Positions 44,734 through 54,300 of a stretch of DNA of 64,000 bases are shown piece after piece. The position numbers and the translations under genes were made by a program. The notes beneath the pieces are model-generated. The model had not been told where the DNA came from. It ran no database searches and saw nothing but the letters and a program-made list of their open reading frames with translations. Positions within the stretch are counted from its first letter, which is position 1, and the number at the start of each line of letters is the position of its first letter. Source of the stretch: Fulvivirga sp. M361 (GTDB lineage Bacteria > Bacteroidota > Bacteroidia > Cytophagales > Cyclobacteriaceae). The DNA lies in contig NZ_VKDC01000014.1 in assembly GCF_007097395.1 (NCBI RefSeq), forward strand, positions 1 through 64,000, read 5' to 3'.

Positions 44734-45576
44734 ATGAGATTTTACAAATTTATTCTTATCAACATATTGATGTTTAGCGTGGTTGAATCATCTGCTCAAG
44801 AATTAGAAGCGTACATAAGTGAATATCGCACTTATCAACCATGTGACCAGACTGGATTTGAATTAATAATAAACAAAAGTAATTCGAACGATTCTAAAAA
44901 GATTAAGTTGAGAACATATAGTAAACGCTTGGACATTAAGAAATTCCCGTGTTTTTCAAATAAAGGAGTTAAGAAAAAAGAAAGAATCATAAAAATGTTT
45001 GAGATTGATTCAATGCTTGTTGCTTTTTCAAATGGCAACAATCCTGACTGTAATTTTAAATCACTTTCATACATGACTTCTTCTCATATGATGAATGAAG
45101 TTTGGGTAGAAATAAGTGATTCAGTTTTCGGATTACTTGAATTTACATATACTGAACCATTTGAAGAATGGCATCTTGCCAATAAATACTTTAAACACAA
45201 AATGGAATTAAAAAAGCATTTGGAAGCAAAAAGAAAACAAGAAAGAACTGATAGTATAAGGTTAGCTTCTCATGAAAATGAAATAAAAAGAAAGGAAAAA
45301 GAAGAGCTTGAAGCAAATAAGAGAAAAGAGTTTCTTGAAAATAAATTCGGAGTTGAAAAGGCGAATAGAATTATAAAAGGTACTATTAAAATTGGTGATA
45401 CTGAGGATATGGTAGAGGAAGCCTTTGGAGAACCTGATTCATATCATATAACTGATACGGGGTATAAAATGTGGCAGTATAAAAGCTGGTGGAATGTTGT
45501 TGGCGGACCTGACAAAGTTGAAATTCGAGGATATGTTTTCGAAAATGGTAAGATAACTCAAATAATGTTATTGTAA
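44734..45576 (+). CDS. AT-rich exported orphan protein with BamE/SmpA-like C-terminus
   Basis: 280 residues. A signal peptide (MRFYKFILINILMFSVVESS) is followed by a lysine-rich region and a charged helical segment (about 150-210, many K/E/R, coiled-coil-like). The last 65 residues resemble the small BamE/SmpA-OmlA fold: IKIGDTEDMVEEAFGEPD, then YKMWQYKSWW. Such domains mediate protein contacts in the envelope. The gene is markedly more AT-rich than the neighbouring MNT-HEPN gene and sits between two direct copies of a dispersed repeat, which suggests recent acquisition. No enzymatic motif. Function unknown. Confidence 0.6.
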   Translation: MRFYKFILINILMFSVVESSAQELEAYISEYRTYQPCDQTGFELIINKSNSNDSKKIKLRTYSKRLDIKKFPCFSNKGVKKKERIIKMFEIDSMLVAFSNGNNPDCNFKSLSYMTSSHMMNEVWVEISDSVFGLLEFTYTEPFEEWHLANKYFKHKMELKKHLEAKRKQERTDSIRLASHENEIKRKEKEELEANKRKEFLENKFGVEKANRIIKGTIKIGDTEDMVEEAFGEPDSYHITDTGYKMWQYKSWWNVVGGPDKVEIRGYVFENGKITQIMLL

Positions 45577-45593
45577 ACTTCCCATGAATAAAC

Positions 45594-45762
45594 TTTGAAT
45601 TTTGTTGTCACCGCCGGTACCTATGATCAAGTGGACATGGTTGCTCATCAAGCAGTAAGCTTACATTTCCATCCCTTTGTTTTTCTGGCAAAAACGAAGG
45701 CTATCAATGAATATTTCTCTGTAGGTTCTCCTGGTAAATACATCGATCCAATAGACTACCTT
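45594..45762 (-). pseudogene. Internal fragment of a REP-associated tyrosine transposase
   Basis: About 168 bp align without gaps to the central part of the two transposase genes at 46.2-47.5 kb (from the region before the HUH motif back to the YWIDVFTRR segment), with roughly 10-15 substitutions. Both ends of the gene are missing. It joins directly to a copy of the 68-bp REP sequence on one side and lies 18 nt after the AT-rich orphan gene on the other. Confidence 0.8.
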
Positions 45763-45828
45763 CAATAGCGCAAGTGTTAAGCGCCAGCGTCACTTGTGCT
45801 TACTACTCCTCAAGTCTTCAGACTTACC
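45761..45828. repeat. 68-bp REP sequence, copy 1
   Basis: Identical over 68 bp to 46890-46957. It contains two hairpins: GCGCAAGTG/CACTTGTGC, and the palindrome AAGTCT-TC-AGACTT near the right end (45811-45827). REP hairpins of this kind are the substrate of RAYT transposases. Confidence 0.8.
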
Positions 45829-45834
45829 CCCCCC

Positions 45835-45895
45835 TGGCGCGCATATAGCGATAGCGTCATGCGTGCTGATTTAGGGATAGGATTTGTAATCCGGG
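45835..45895. repeat. 61-bp dispersed repeat, copy 1
   Basis: Starts TGGCGCGCATATAGCGATAG and ends in the palindrome GGATTTGTAATCCGGG. About 90% identical to 51005-51065 near the zeta-toxin-like gene. Non-coding, probably another REP class. Confidence 0.7.
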
Positions 45896-45960
45896 TGTAC
45901 TTTAGAGGTAGCTTTTGGGGTATGATACCTCAATTTTACCATCAGAACCATTCAAAATAA

Positions 45961-46054
45961 GTTCATCAAAAATATGCGCATTACAAATGCTAAAGGCTCG
46001 ATCTTAGAAGAAAATGGGAACGCATTACGCTTTGCTAAATACGCTCCGGAAGGA
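45961..46054. repeat. Dispersed 95-bp repeat, copy 2
   Basis: Direct copy of the sequence at 44576-44670. The remaining non-coding sequence up to the truncated transposase gene shows nothing further. Confidence 0.7.
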
Positions 46055-46158
46055 GATATCCGGAATATTCACCTTAGTCCATAGCTATAGAAAATAATGC
46101 CGTAAATGAAACCCGAGCGGACGCTCTATCCAGTTTGTAGGTCGTAGGAACGCTGCGC

Positions 46159-46650
46159 TTAACCGACGACCAGGTCAGGCAACACAATACCCGCTTTAAC
46201 CGGATTGTTATGGATATAATTCAGCTTCTGGGTCATTAATTCATTCGTATCTAATTCAATAGGATGATTATGCTGTTGCCAGAACTGGTACCTTTTATTG
46301 TTGCTGTTCCTTCTGCCGGCCTGTTCGAACATCCAAAGCATCCACTCTTTTCTACTTTCTCCATAGTGTGTTTTTATCGCTTCAATGATTTTCACTGAAG
46401 TATATTTCTTAAGGTCTCTCAATAGATTTTGAATTTTGTTTTCACCATTGGTACCTATGATCAAGTGGACATGGTTACTCATTAAGCAGTAAGCATACAA
46501 TTCCAACCCTTTGTTTTTCTGGCAAAAACGAAGGCTATCCATGAATATTTCTCTGTAGGTTCTCCTTGTAAATACATCGATCCAATAGACTACGGCAAAA
46601 GTCACAAAGTACAGCTTTTCCTGGTCTCTGATCTTATATTTTCTGCTCAT
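46159..46650 (-). pseudogene. REP-associated tyrosine transposase (RAYT), 3'-truncated copy
   Basis: 163 residues from ATG 46650. It is nearly identical to the full copy next door up to NNPVKAGIVL, after which the last 24 residues are replaced by six unrelated ones (PDLVVG). The HUH motif (SNHVHLI) and the central W-rich region are intact. The breakpoint lies at 46180, where homology of the tandem duplication begins, so the 3' end was lost when the duplication formed. It may be non-functional. RAYTs are single-copy domesticated relatives of IS200/IS605 transposases that mobilise REP palindromes. Confidence 0.8.
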
Positions 46651-46889
46651 GAGGGTAAACATTAAAAGTTACCAATGGTACGGAATGGTGGAAATGTAAG
46701 TCTGAAGACTTGTTGAAACAGGAGGGCACAAGTCTCGCCCCGCCCAGCCCCTGCCGGAAGACTTGCGCCAAAACAGGGACTACTATAAAGATAATGCGAA
46801 GGTTCTTCTACAACTCTTACCCATCGGTCATCGTAGAATAGGACACTTTACCGGCAAACGATAAGGAGGTTGCTTCACGCCACCCGCAA
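46180..46889. repeat. Tandem duplication of the RAYT locus, copy 1
   Basis: Matches 47041-47815 through the transposase gene, its upstream palindrome (46696-46712, GTAAGTCTGAAGACTTG) and a further 100 nt. Copy 2 has about 59 nt extra at 47647-47705. Substitutions are few, so the duplication is recent. Confidence 0.8.
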
Positions 46890-46957
46890 TTCAATAGCGC
46901 AAGTGTTAAGCGCCAGCGTCACTTGTGCTTACTACTCCTCAAGTCTTCAGACTTACC
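46890..46957. repeat. 68-bp REP sequence, copy 2
   Basis: Identical to 45761-45828. It abuts the 3' end of the full-length transposase gene. Its CAAGTCTTCAGACTTAC (46940-46956) is the exact inverse of 47566-47582 on the other side of that gene, so the gene is bracketed by 17-bp inverted repeats. Confidence 0.8.
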
Positions 46958-47511
46958 TATTCAATAAACTTGACCTCCAAAAGGTATTCAGGCAATCCTG
47001 AATAATTCTTAGCACTACTGTAAAGATATTCTTCCGGAGACAACACAATACCGGCTTTAACCGGATTGTTATGGATATAATCTAACTTCTGGGTCATTAA
47101 TTCATTCGTATTTAATTCAATAGGATGATTATGCTGTTGCCAGAACTGGTACCTTTTATTGTTGCTGTTCCTTCGGCCGGCCTGTTCGAACATCCAAAGC
47201 ATCCACTCTTTTCTACTTTCTCCATAGTGTGTTTTTATCGCTTCAATGATTTTCACTGAAGTATATTTCTTAAGGTCTCTCAATAGATTTTGAATTTTGT
47301 TTTCACCATTGGTACCTATGATCAAGTGGACATGGTTGCTCATCAAGCAGTAAGCATACAATTCCATCCCTTTGTTTTTCTGGCAAAAACGAAGGCTATC
47401 AATGAATATATCTCCGTAGGTTCTCCTTGTAAATACATCGATCCAATAGACTACGGCAAAAGTCACAAAGTACAGCTTTTCCTGGTCTCTGATCTTATAT
47501 TTTCTGCTCAT
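46957..47511 (-). CDS. REP-associated tyrosine transposase (RAYT), full-length copy
   Basis: 184 residues from ATG 47511; the ORF runs 34 residues further but those codons lie in the REP palindrome, and the truncated copy also begins at MSRKYKIRDQEKLYFVTFA. Y1-transposase family: HUH metal-binding His60 and His62 in MSNHVHLI, and the conserved YIHNNPVKAGIV near the C-terminus. The catalytic Tyr cannot be assigned with certainty. RAYT enzymes nick single-stranded DNA at REP hairpins. The gene is flanked by inverted 17-bp palindromes and REP sequences, its probable substrates. It lies in an accessory region with other copies, so it may be active. Confidence 0.85.
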   Translation of the reverse strand: MSRKYKIRDQEKLYFVTFAVVYWIDVFTRRTYGDIFIDSLRFCQKNKGMELYAYCLMSNHVHLIIGTNGENKIQNLLRDLKKYTSVKIIEAIKTHYGESRKEWMLWMFEQAGRRNSNNKRYQFWQQHNHPIELNTNELMTQKLDYIHNNPVKAGIVLSPEEYLYSSAKNYSGLPEYLLEVKFIE

Positions 47512-47815
47512 GAGGGTAAAGTTTGGAAGCCTTAAAACTAACCAAAGGTCCTGAAGGGTGGAAATGTAAGTCTGAAGACTTGTTGAAACAGGAAGGCACA
47601 AGTCTCGCCCCACCCAACCCCTGCCGGAAGACTTGCGCCAAAACAGGTCTCATTCCTCTTTACGGCCTGGCACCTTTGCGGTGAAACTCTGCGTATATAT
47701 AGCACCTACTATAAAGATAATGCGAAGGTTCTTCTACACCTCTCCCCCATCGGTCACTGTAGAATAGGACACTTTACCGGCAAACGATAAGGAGATTGCT
47801 TCACGCCACCCGCAA
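47041..47815. repeat. Tandem duplication of the RAYT locus, copy 2
   Basis: See copy 1. The extra segment at 47647-47705 contains ACCTTTGCGGTGAAACTCTG, another common Bacteroidota intergenic repeat. The 280 nt after this copy show only the terminator at 48038-48067. Confidence 0.75.
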
Positions 47816-48037
47816 GCCTGCGCTCGGGGTTCGCAATTACGATCAGTATCTATCTTGTCATCCCTACCAAACCGGCTTAAGAATAGATATAACTTATGCT
47901 GTCGATACGTTATTGGGATGAGTTGTCAGCATCCATCTAAGCAACACATCGGGCGCTCCCGGGTAGATTAGAAAATACAGAATCCATCAAAAACTACCTG
48001 GAAATAATTACTTTGGTTAGTAGCTATAAACATTAAA

Positions 48038-48067
48038 ACAGAAGGCACCTTGAAAGGCGCCTTCTGT
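48038..48067 (-). terminator. Rho-independent terminator of the T9SS propeller-like gene
   Basis: A 13-bp stem with one G-U pair (ACAGAAGGCGCCT/AGGTGCCTTCTGT on the minus strand), a 4-nt loop and a following TTTTAATG; 30 nt after the stop codon. Confidence 0.75.
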
Positions 48068-48096
48068 CATGGGTGTATGGGAAAGTATATGCAATC

Positions 48097-49776
48097 TTAT
48101 TCTTTGATAAATCTTCTACTCACTACCTTCCCCTCTTTTGTAGTGAATTCTATCAGATAAATACCTTTTTCCAGGCCTGAAGTTTCCAGCTCCAGGTGTT
48201 CCGCATCCACTTGATTGACATTGACGGACTGCTGTTTACTACGTTGTACATCTATTATTTTTACAGATTCCGGATCATAATTTTCGGGAACCTCTATGAT
48301 CACGAAATTCTCGGAAGGATTAGGGAACATCTTTAAAACTCCTTCTGATGCTTTTTCGCTTTTACCGAATGGTGTCCCGGCAGTGGTACATATGTCTTCT
48401 TTGAATTCGAACCGGGTGTGCTTAGGCTGTATGAGCTTGTACTCATCTACAAAAACCTGTTGGGCTGATTCGGTAATACAAGGCTCATGGAATATTTCTT
48501 TCAGGAGCAATTCCTTCTCGCAACTTGTATTTGACTTTCCGGATAACGTAGTTTCGACGAGATAGGTATTCATACCGCCTGTTCCAAGGGAAAAGGTATA
48601 ACCTGTGAAAGCATACAATTCATTTTTGTAAGAGGTGAGCTCCAGCCCGAAGTCGTTTTGCGCCCTTCCGTACTCACGGGCCCAACTCAGGCTCAGGTCG
48701 GTCTTTGTCTGGAACATCAGGGCATTATATGACCCGCTGGTTTTTGAATAATTGCCGCCTACTACTGTAATAGCGCTGCTGCCATCTTCGGCACGTCCGA
48801 GCACAAGAGAGGTAGCCAGTTCGTTTTCGCAGTCTGTTCCATAAGTTTTGAAACGAAGGAATGCTCCATTGGGGTCCAGGACCAGGAGAAAAGCATCGTA
48901 GGTTTTGTCCAGTCCGAAAGTGTTCGTGTACCCGGTAATGATAAAGTTCCCTTTTTCATCTTCTTTAACACATCTGCCTACATTCTGAGCATTGGCCACA
49001 CCTACCTCATTAGGGTGACCTATAATCCTGTTCCATTCCATAGTAAGGTCTTCCTTGAGTTTAACCACGAAAATATCCGTACTTCCGTTCATCAGAGGAT
49101 CAGGGCTGCATAGATCATTCACATTGGAGCCTGTCACAATATATCCTCCATCTCTGGTTTGTTCTATCCAGTAGCCCACCTGAGTGCCTTTTCCGCCAAT
49201 AACGGTGGCCCTTATCAGGTTTCCGGCAAGATCGGTTTTCACAACATATAAGTTGCCATCAGGAAAAAAGGTGTAACTATCGGTACGACCGGTGGCTACA
49301 TAGCCTTCCTCGAACTCAAACTTTTTACTGTTTTTTACATCATGGAAGATATCAAAACCTGCCCGGCCATAAATGCCTGAAAATGCCAGGGAACCGTCCC
49401 TTCTTGCACCTATGATCCATGCATCGCCTGCAGTGTCCCCGAAGCTGTTGGTATAACCGGCAGCAACGTAAGATGTTTCGCTTCCTGTAGTCAGCGTTTC
49501 TTCTACAGAAGTAAAATAATCAGTACCCTGGCCAAAATAGGTTGTTGACCAGATTTGATTTCCTACGGACGTTGTTTTGGTAAGGTAGGCATCTATACCG
49601 GAGGAAGTAAATATTCCGTTAGAATATCCGGCAATGACATACCTGGCATTGTTTTCATTAACATCCGTTAAAGACCATCCCACCTCAGATTGGGGGGTTC
49701 CATAGGAAAATTGAAATTGTGCAAAAGTTGGGCTTACTATAAGCCAGCAACAGATTAAAAGGATGAAATTTTTCAT
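48097..49776 (-). CDS. T9SS-secreted propeller-like protein
   Basis: 559 residues from ATG 49776; the ORF has 12 more residues upstream, but the signal peptide MKNFILLICCWLIVSPTFAQ begins here. Residues 25-420 carry about seven repeats of some 50 residues with the pattern YVxAGYTNSFGxTAGDAWIIxxxxDG, V-K-T-D-x-x-G-N, typical of beta-propeller proteins of Bacteroidota. A cysteine-bearing linker (SNTSCEKELLLKEIF) follows. The final 80 residues (MFPNPSENFVIIEVP to VVSRRFIKE) are a type A T9SS C-terminal sorting domain. Expected to be attached to or released at the cell surface; ligand unknown. It is monocistronic with its own terminator. Confidence 0.85.
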   Translation of the reverse strand: MKNFILLICCWLIVSPTFAQFQFSYGTPQSEVGWSLTDVNENNARYVIAGYSNGIFTSSGIDAYLTKTTSVGNQIWSTTYFGQGTDYFTSVEETLTTGSETSYVAAGYTNSFGDTAGDAWIIGARRDGSLAFSGIYGRAGFDIFHDVKNSKKFEFEEGYVATGRTDSYTFFPDGNLYVVKTDLAGNLIRATVIGGKGTQVGYWIEQTRDGGYIVTGSNVNDLCSPDPLMNGSTDIFVVKLKEDLTMEWNRIIGHPNEVGVANAQNVGRCVKEDEKGNFIITGYTNTFGLDKTYDAFLLVLDPNGAFLRFKTYGTDCENELATSLVLGRAEDGSSAITVVGGNYSKTSGSYNALMFQTKTDLSLSWAREYGRAQNDFGLELTSYKNELYAFTGYTFSLGTGGMNTYLVETTLSGKSNTSCEKELLLKEIFHEPCITESAQQVFVDEYKLIQPKHTRFEFKEDICTTAGTPFGKSEKASEGVLKMFPNPSENFVIIEVPENYDPESVKIIDVQRSKQQSVNVNQVDAEHLELETSGLEKGIYLIEFTTKEGKVVSRRFIKE

Positions 49777-50222
49777 AGGGTTATTTTTTTGTTGGTTAAT
49801 AAAGTCTAACAATATATATAATTAATTCTGTATTTAATACAAATAATTTAATTTATATTAACCATTCAATAATCAATTAGTTTCAATTTATTCATATGTT
49901 AAGTCATTCTGAATGAGGTAATAGGGTAGGTTTGGTTTTGAAAAGCCATGGTTCAGGGCAACGGGGTCAGAGCTTGTAACCAAATGAAAGGACTGGTGGA
50001 ACAGAAAAAGAAAGCATGCATACTTAGGCTATAAAACACCTGCACAATTTGAAAATATGAACCATTTAAAATGTGCTTAACTATTTGTCCTGGTTTTTGT
50101 TGCAAGTCCAGAGTAGTGGTACGTAGATAAGAGAAATAAAAGGACAAATTTGTACGTTTACTGAATTGTTGTGGAGAACAGACGATTAAAGAAGCTGACT
50201 TGAGAAATCATATATTTGTGAT
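49777..50222. other. 446-nt divergent intergenic region
   Basis: An AT-rich promoter side for the minus-strand T9SS gene, then unassigned sequence, then the left copy of a 54-bp direct repeat (50120-50173). A TATATTTG sequence (matching the TAnnTTTG -7 element) lies at 50211-50218 just before the zeta-like gene start. No gene is seen. Confidence 0.45.
50120..50173 (+). repeat. 54-bp perfect direct repeat, left copy
   Basis: Identical to 51162-51215. It contains the palindrome ACAAATTTGT. The repeats bracket 988 bp that hold the zeta-toxin-like gene and a REP-like repeat. Confidence 0.85.
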
Positions 50223-50972
50223 GTGAAAAAAATGTACATCATAGCAGGACCAAATGGAGCAGGAAAAACAACCCTTTCCTATACTATCCTCCCTGAAATA
50301 TTTGACTGCGATGAATTTGTAAATGCTGATGAAATTGCAAAAGGTATTTCTCCATTGAATCCTGAAAAAGCTCGAATCAGGGCTGGCCGGTTAATGTTGC
50401 AACGAATTAAGGAACTATTGAATCAAGAAGAATCATTCGCTTTCGAAACAACCTTATCAACAAGATCTTATCAAGGATTTGTTGAAAAAGCAAAGAAACA
50501 AGGATATGACATAACGCTACTTTTTCTTACACTCGACTCTGTTGAACTCGCAATAAACAGGGTACAAATCAGAGTTAAAGAAGGAGGACATAATATTCCC
50601 ATTGAGACAATAGAAAGACGATATACTACCGGTTTAGCGAACTTTTTTAAAATTTATCAGTCAATCGTTAGCAAGTGGATTTTTGTTGATAATTCAAGTG
50701 AAAATTTTGAGTTTATTGCTGAGGGAATTGGCGATGAAATTGTAATAAGAAATGAAAACAAGTGGTCTTACTTAAATAAAAAGTATATGGAAATTAGTGA
50801 GCAATTACGAGAACTGGAAGAACAAGTAAGTTTAGGGTTAAAAGGGGCTTATAGAAAAATGGTAGAGTTCAAAAAGAGGAATAACAGTCCGTTGATTGTA
50901 TCTAGAAATGGAAAAGTCACTACCATCCCTCCCGATGAAATACTCCCCACAACAAAGGCTAAAAACCATTAG
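50223..50972 (+). CDS. Zeta-toxin-like P-loop kinase
   Basis: 249 residues from GTG 50223 (an ATG three codons later is a possible alternative). Walker A GPNGAGKTT at residues 9-17, DEFVNADEIAKGISP and the catalytic-type FAFETTLSTRSY follow, as in zeta toxins and the COG4185 group of stand-alone kinases. Zeta toxins phosphorylate UDP-GlcNAc and poison wall synthesis when not bound by epsilon antitoxin. No epsilon-like gene is adjacent, and the C-terminal 60 residues are a charged helical extension (EQLRELEEQVSLGLKG). It may therefore be a non-toxic kinase or lack its partner here. The gene lies between perfect 54-bp direct repeats. Confidence 0.8.
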   Translation: MKKMYIIAGPNGAGKTTLSYTILPEIFDCDEFVNADEIAKGISPLNPEKARIRAGRLMLQRIKELLNQEESFAFETTLSTRSYQGFVEKAKKQGYDITLLFLTLDSVELAINRVQIRVKEGGHNIPIETIERRYTTGLANFFKIYQSIVSKWIFVDNSSENFEFIAEGIGDEIVIRNENKWSYLNKKYMEISEQLRELEEQVSLGLKGAYRKMVEFKKRNNSPLIVSRNGKVTTIPPDEILPTTKAKNH

Positions 50973-51004
50973 ACTAATGAGTTATTTAAGAATCATATCC
51001 CACT

Positions 51005-51065
51005 TGGCGCGCATATAGCGATAGCGTCATACGTGCTGATTTAGGAATAACATTTATAATCCGGG
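51005..51065. repeat. 61-bp dispersed repeat, copy 2
   Basis: About 90% identical to 45835-45895. It lies 32 nt after the zeta-like gene, inside the interval framed by the 54-bp repeats. The rest of the gap to the next gene holds the right 54-bp repeat and a gene remnant. Confidence 0.7.
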
Positions 51066-51161
51066 CTGTCCATATATGTTCAAGCAACTTATTCAGTCTA
51101 TACTTTATCAAGAGACTTACTGTTAATTCATTTCAAAAATCATCTATCCGTTAGATTCGGA

Positions 51162-51215
51162 TACGTAGATAAGAGAAATAAAAGGACAAATTTGTACGTT
51201 TACTGAATTGTTGTG
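51162..51215 (+). repeat. 54-bp perfect direct repeat, right copy
   Basis: Identical to 50120-50173. It lies 15 nt before the start codon of a truncated secreted-protein gene, so it probably was or is a promoter region. Confidence 0.85.
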
Positions 51216-51230
51216 CATAATCTCGCTCCC

Positions 51231-51329
51231 ATGAAAGTATTTCTTACGATAGCAACTTTCCTACTTACCTATGAACTAATCTTTGCACAGACCGAACAGG
51301 ATTACTATTCTGAACTATATAACTGTTAA
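51231..51329 (+). pseudogene. Remnant of a secreted-protein gene (signal peptide only)
   Basis: 32 codons: MKVFLTIATFLLTYELIFAQ is a complete signal peptide, followed by 12 residues and a stop, 12 nt before the convergent ResB-CcsA gene. Most likely the 5' end of a gene whose body was deleted. A genuine very short exported peptide is possible but less likely. Confidence 0.5.
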
Positions 51330-51341
51330 AACCCAGGGCTT

Positions 51342-54300
51342 TTACAATTTCAAAGCTTTTTGACTTTTTGCAATATAAGAGGCCAGCGCAATAAGGAAAA
51401 TGCTTCCTACGGTCCAGTATACAAACTGCGGGACCGGCACTGGGTCACCTGCAGCATAGGAATGCAGGCCGGACAAATAATAATTCACGCCGAACGAGGT
51501 CATGATAATTGAAAAGAAGGCTACTACACTGGCAAGACTAAACGTATATTCACCTCTTAGCTTGGGGATCAATCGCATGTGCAACACAATCGCATAGATA
51601 ACGATCGAGATCAGGGCCCAGGTCTCTTTCGGGTCCCAGCCCCAGTAGCGCCCCCAGGATTCATTGGCCCAGACACCACCTAAAAAAGTGCCTACTGCCA
51701 GCATAAAAAGCCCTATAGTCATAGAGAGCTCATTGATATAGGTCAGTTCAGTGATAGGTTTTTTGAGATTGTCATTCCTGAAGATCATAAATATCAAACT
51801 GAGCAGGCCCAGTAAGGCGGATAAAGCAAGCGGAGCATAGCTACTTACTATTATAGCTACGTGAATTTTAAGCCAATATGATTTCAGTACCGGCACAAGG
51901 TTGGTGATTTCCGGGTTGAGCCAGTCCAGATAGGAGACAAACAGCAGCGTACCTCCAAATAAGGCAACTACAGGAAGAATGAAATCACTCTTCCTGTAGA
52001 AAATAAAACCAAAAAGGAACAATGCCCATGAAACGAGAATGATCATTTCATACCCATTACTCCATGGAGGATACCCTCCGGCATACCAGCGTAGTATCAT
52101 GTTAGCTGTTTGCAATGCAAAAGCAAGGCCTGTAAGGATGACGCCCAATAAGTAGGTGTTTTTTAGCAATGGTTTATCAAAGAAAACACGTAATAAGGCT
52201 AATAAGAGCAGGTAAATACCCAGCATCCAGTAAATAGGGAATAGTTTATTGAAAACATTAAAGTTGTTGTATAACAATTCTGCCTGTATCCGGCCATCGG
52301 TCGGGATGATCTCCTTCCCCATAGTATCCTGAAACGTTTTCAGATAGAGTAACTTATCCTGGGGCTTCGCCCAATCGCCGGTCTCCTTGGCGGATTTAAT
52401 GTCCTGATAGTAACTGCCTAATATATTTCTTACAAATACGGAATCCTGCTTACGGAAACCCGCGTTGATGAAATCAGTATTGAACCACTTATGATCGCGG
52501 GCACCCGGTTGGGGAAAGATCTTCAGGTAATTTCCGGAAAGGGCTTGAAACAATACATTAAACCGTTCATCGACTTTTATCACTTCATTGTCAAGCTCTG
52601 ACCTTTCTGCCGGTTTCTTACGTTGTGCTGCTTCTACGTTTTCCCTCAAACGATATTCTCCATTGTCATCCAGCAAGTCCTGAAAAGAAAGCATGTCTTT
52701 ATCTTCCTGGCCCAGTTGCAACAGGATCATCTTTCCCTTTTTAACATCCACCTTGATCAATGGCATATATTGCCATGACAAGGGATCATGATGGATGGAT
52801 AAAAAGACCTGGTCGGAATTCAGTTTATAAGTCTCACCATCTTCTTTAAGCATGTAATGTGTTTTCCGGGTAAGCTTCCTGAGAAACTCTGAGGCCAGTG
52901 TATTGATCGGTTTTATCCTACCGTCCATGTCCTGCACCATCAGCCGGCCAAATTCGGCAGCATGGCTCTTGTCCATGTACATCTTTGTAGAAAGCACAGG
53001 TTCTTCTTCCGCCACCAGCGAATTTGCTGAAATTAAACCTGGAAAAATGACCATAGCAGAAATCAAGACGGCCGTGCCCAGCTTAAGTTGATTTAGCTTT
53101 TTGCTTACCTGGACAAACCGGGAGTTTTTACCAAACAAGGTCAGGAGCATGCCTAACCCCATCAGGATATATCCAAGGTAGGTAATTTGAGTACCCCAAA
53201 AATCTTTATTAACGGAAAGTACTGTGCCCAGTTCATCCAGGTCATAAGAGGCCTGAAAAAACCGGTAACCTTTATGATCCAGCACGTTATTCATGGAAAT
53301 CCTGACCGGAAAAGTCCTTTCATCATCTTCCACCACAAGCTCACTGGCATAGGAGGAAGGGCTGGTAGAACCCGGATATCGCTCCAATTGAAAATCAGTC
53401 AACCGTAATGAAAAAGGAAGTGGAGTTAGTCTCGGCCCGTAGGAGAGTTTTACATCATAATCATTCAGGCTGGTTTCCTGCATAGGGCTAAAAACCCCAT
53501 TAAGAGCTGCCAGGATAACTGTTTTCTGCGTATTTCCCTGCATAAGGTCTACAAACAACAGGTCTGCAGCATTCTGAGCCAGTTCTTTATTTTCGGTGGT
53601 TTGATAATCGAGTCTTTTCCCTTTATAGATCATATTCACCACAAAGCTCAAATGGTCTGACCGGTACAATGCCCTTGTCCTCAACGTATCTGTTACATCT
53701 TTGGTAAGCCGTCCGGATTGTTGGTTGGCCATTACAAGATAGTTGAAGTCTTCCGGTGAATGGATCAGATAACGGTCGTTTCCGCCTGTTATATTGATCC
53801 CATTGACTTTTTCATTATTGAAGGTGACTTCATGACCATTTAAAAAAACACTTCCTCCTGACTCCAGGTAAAAACTACTGCGCCCTTCACCTGTAGCAGC
53901 TACCAGCTCAATTACCTCATTTTCATCTTCGCTCTCCACCAATCCCTGTATAGCATCCGGAACAAACCTATTAATTCGGATGCGTATGGGATCATTGGTT
54001 TTTCCTGCTTCAAGGTCAATGTCAGGTTGGTTCAACCTGGTGAGATGGGTCCTTTTTTCGAACTCCCATTCCTGGTTATCCCAATGCACCTGCATTTTAA
54101 CATAGCGTTCCTGCGAAATGATCTTATTGGTGCTCTGACCTTCACGGATACGAACCAACCCTTCATAACTGGAATACCGCGTAACAAAAGCACCGATAAG
54201 AACGACGATAAACGCCAGGTGAAACAGCAGAATGCTCAGTTTGTCTTTTCGTAATAACCGGTACCGGTAAATATTTCCGGCAAAGTTCAGCGCTAAAATA

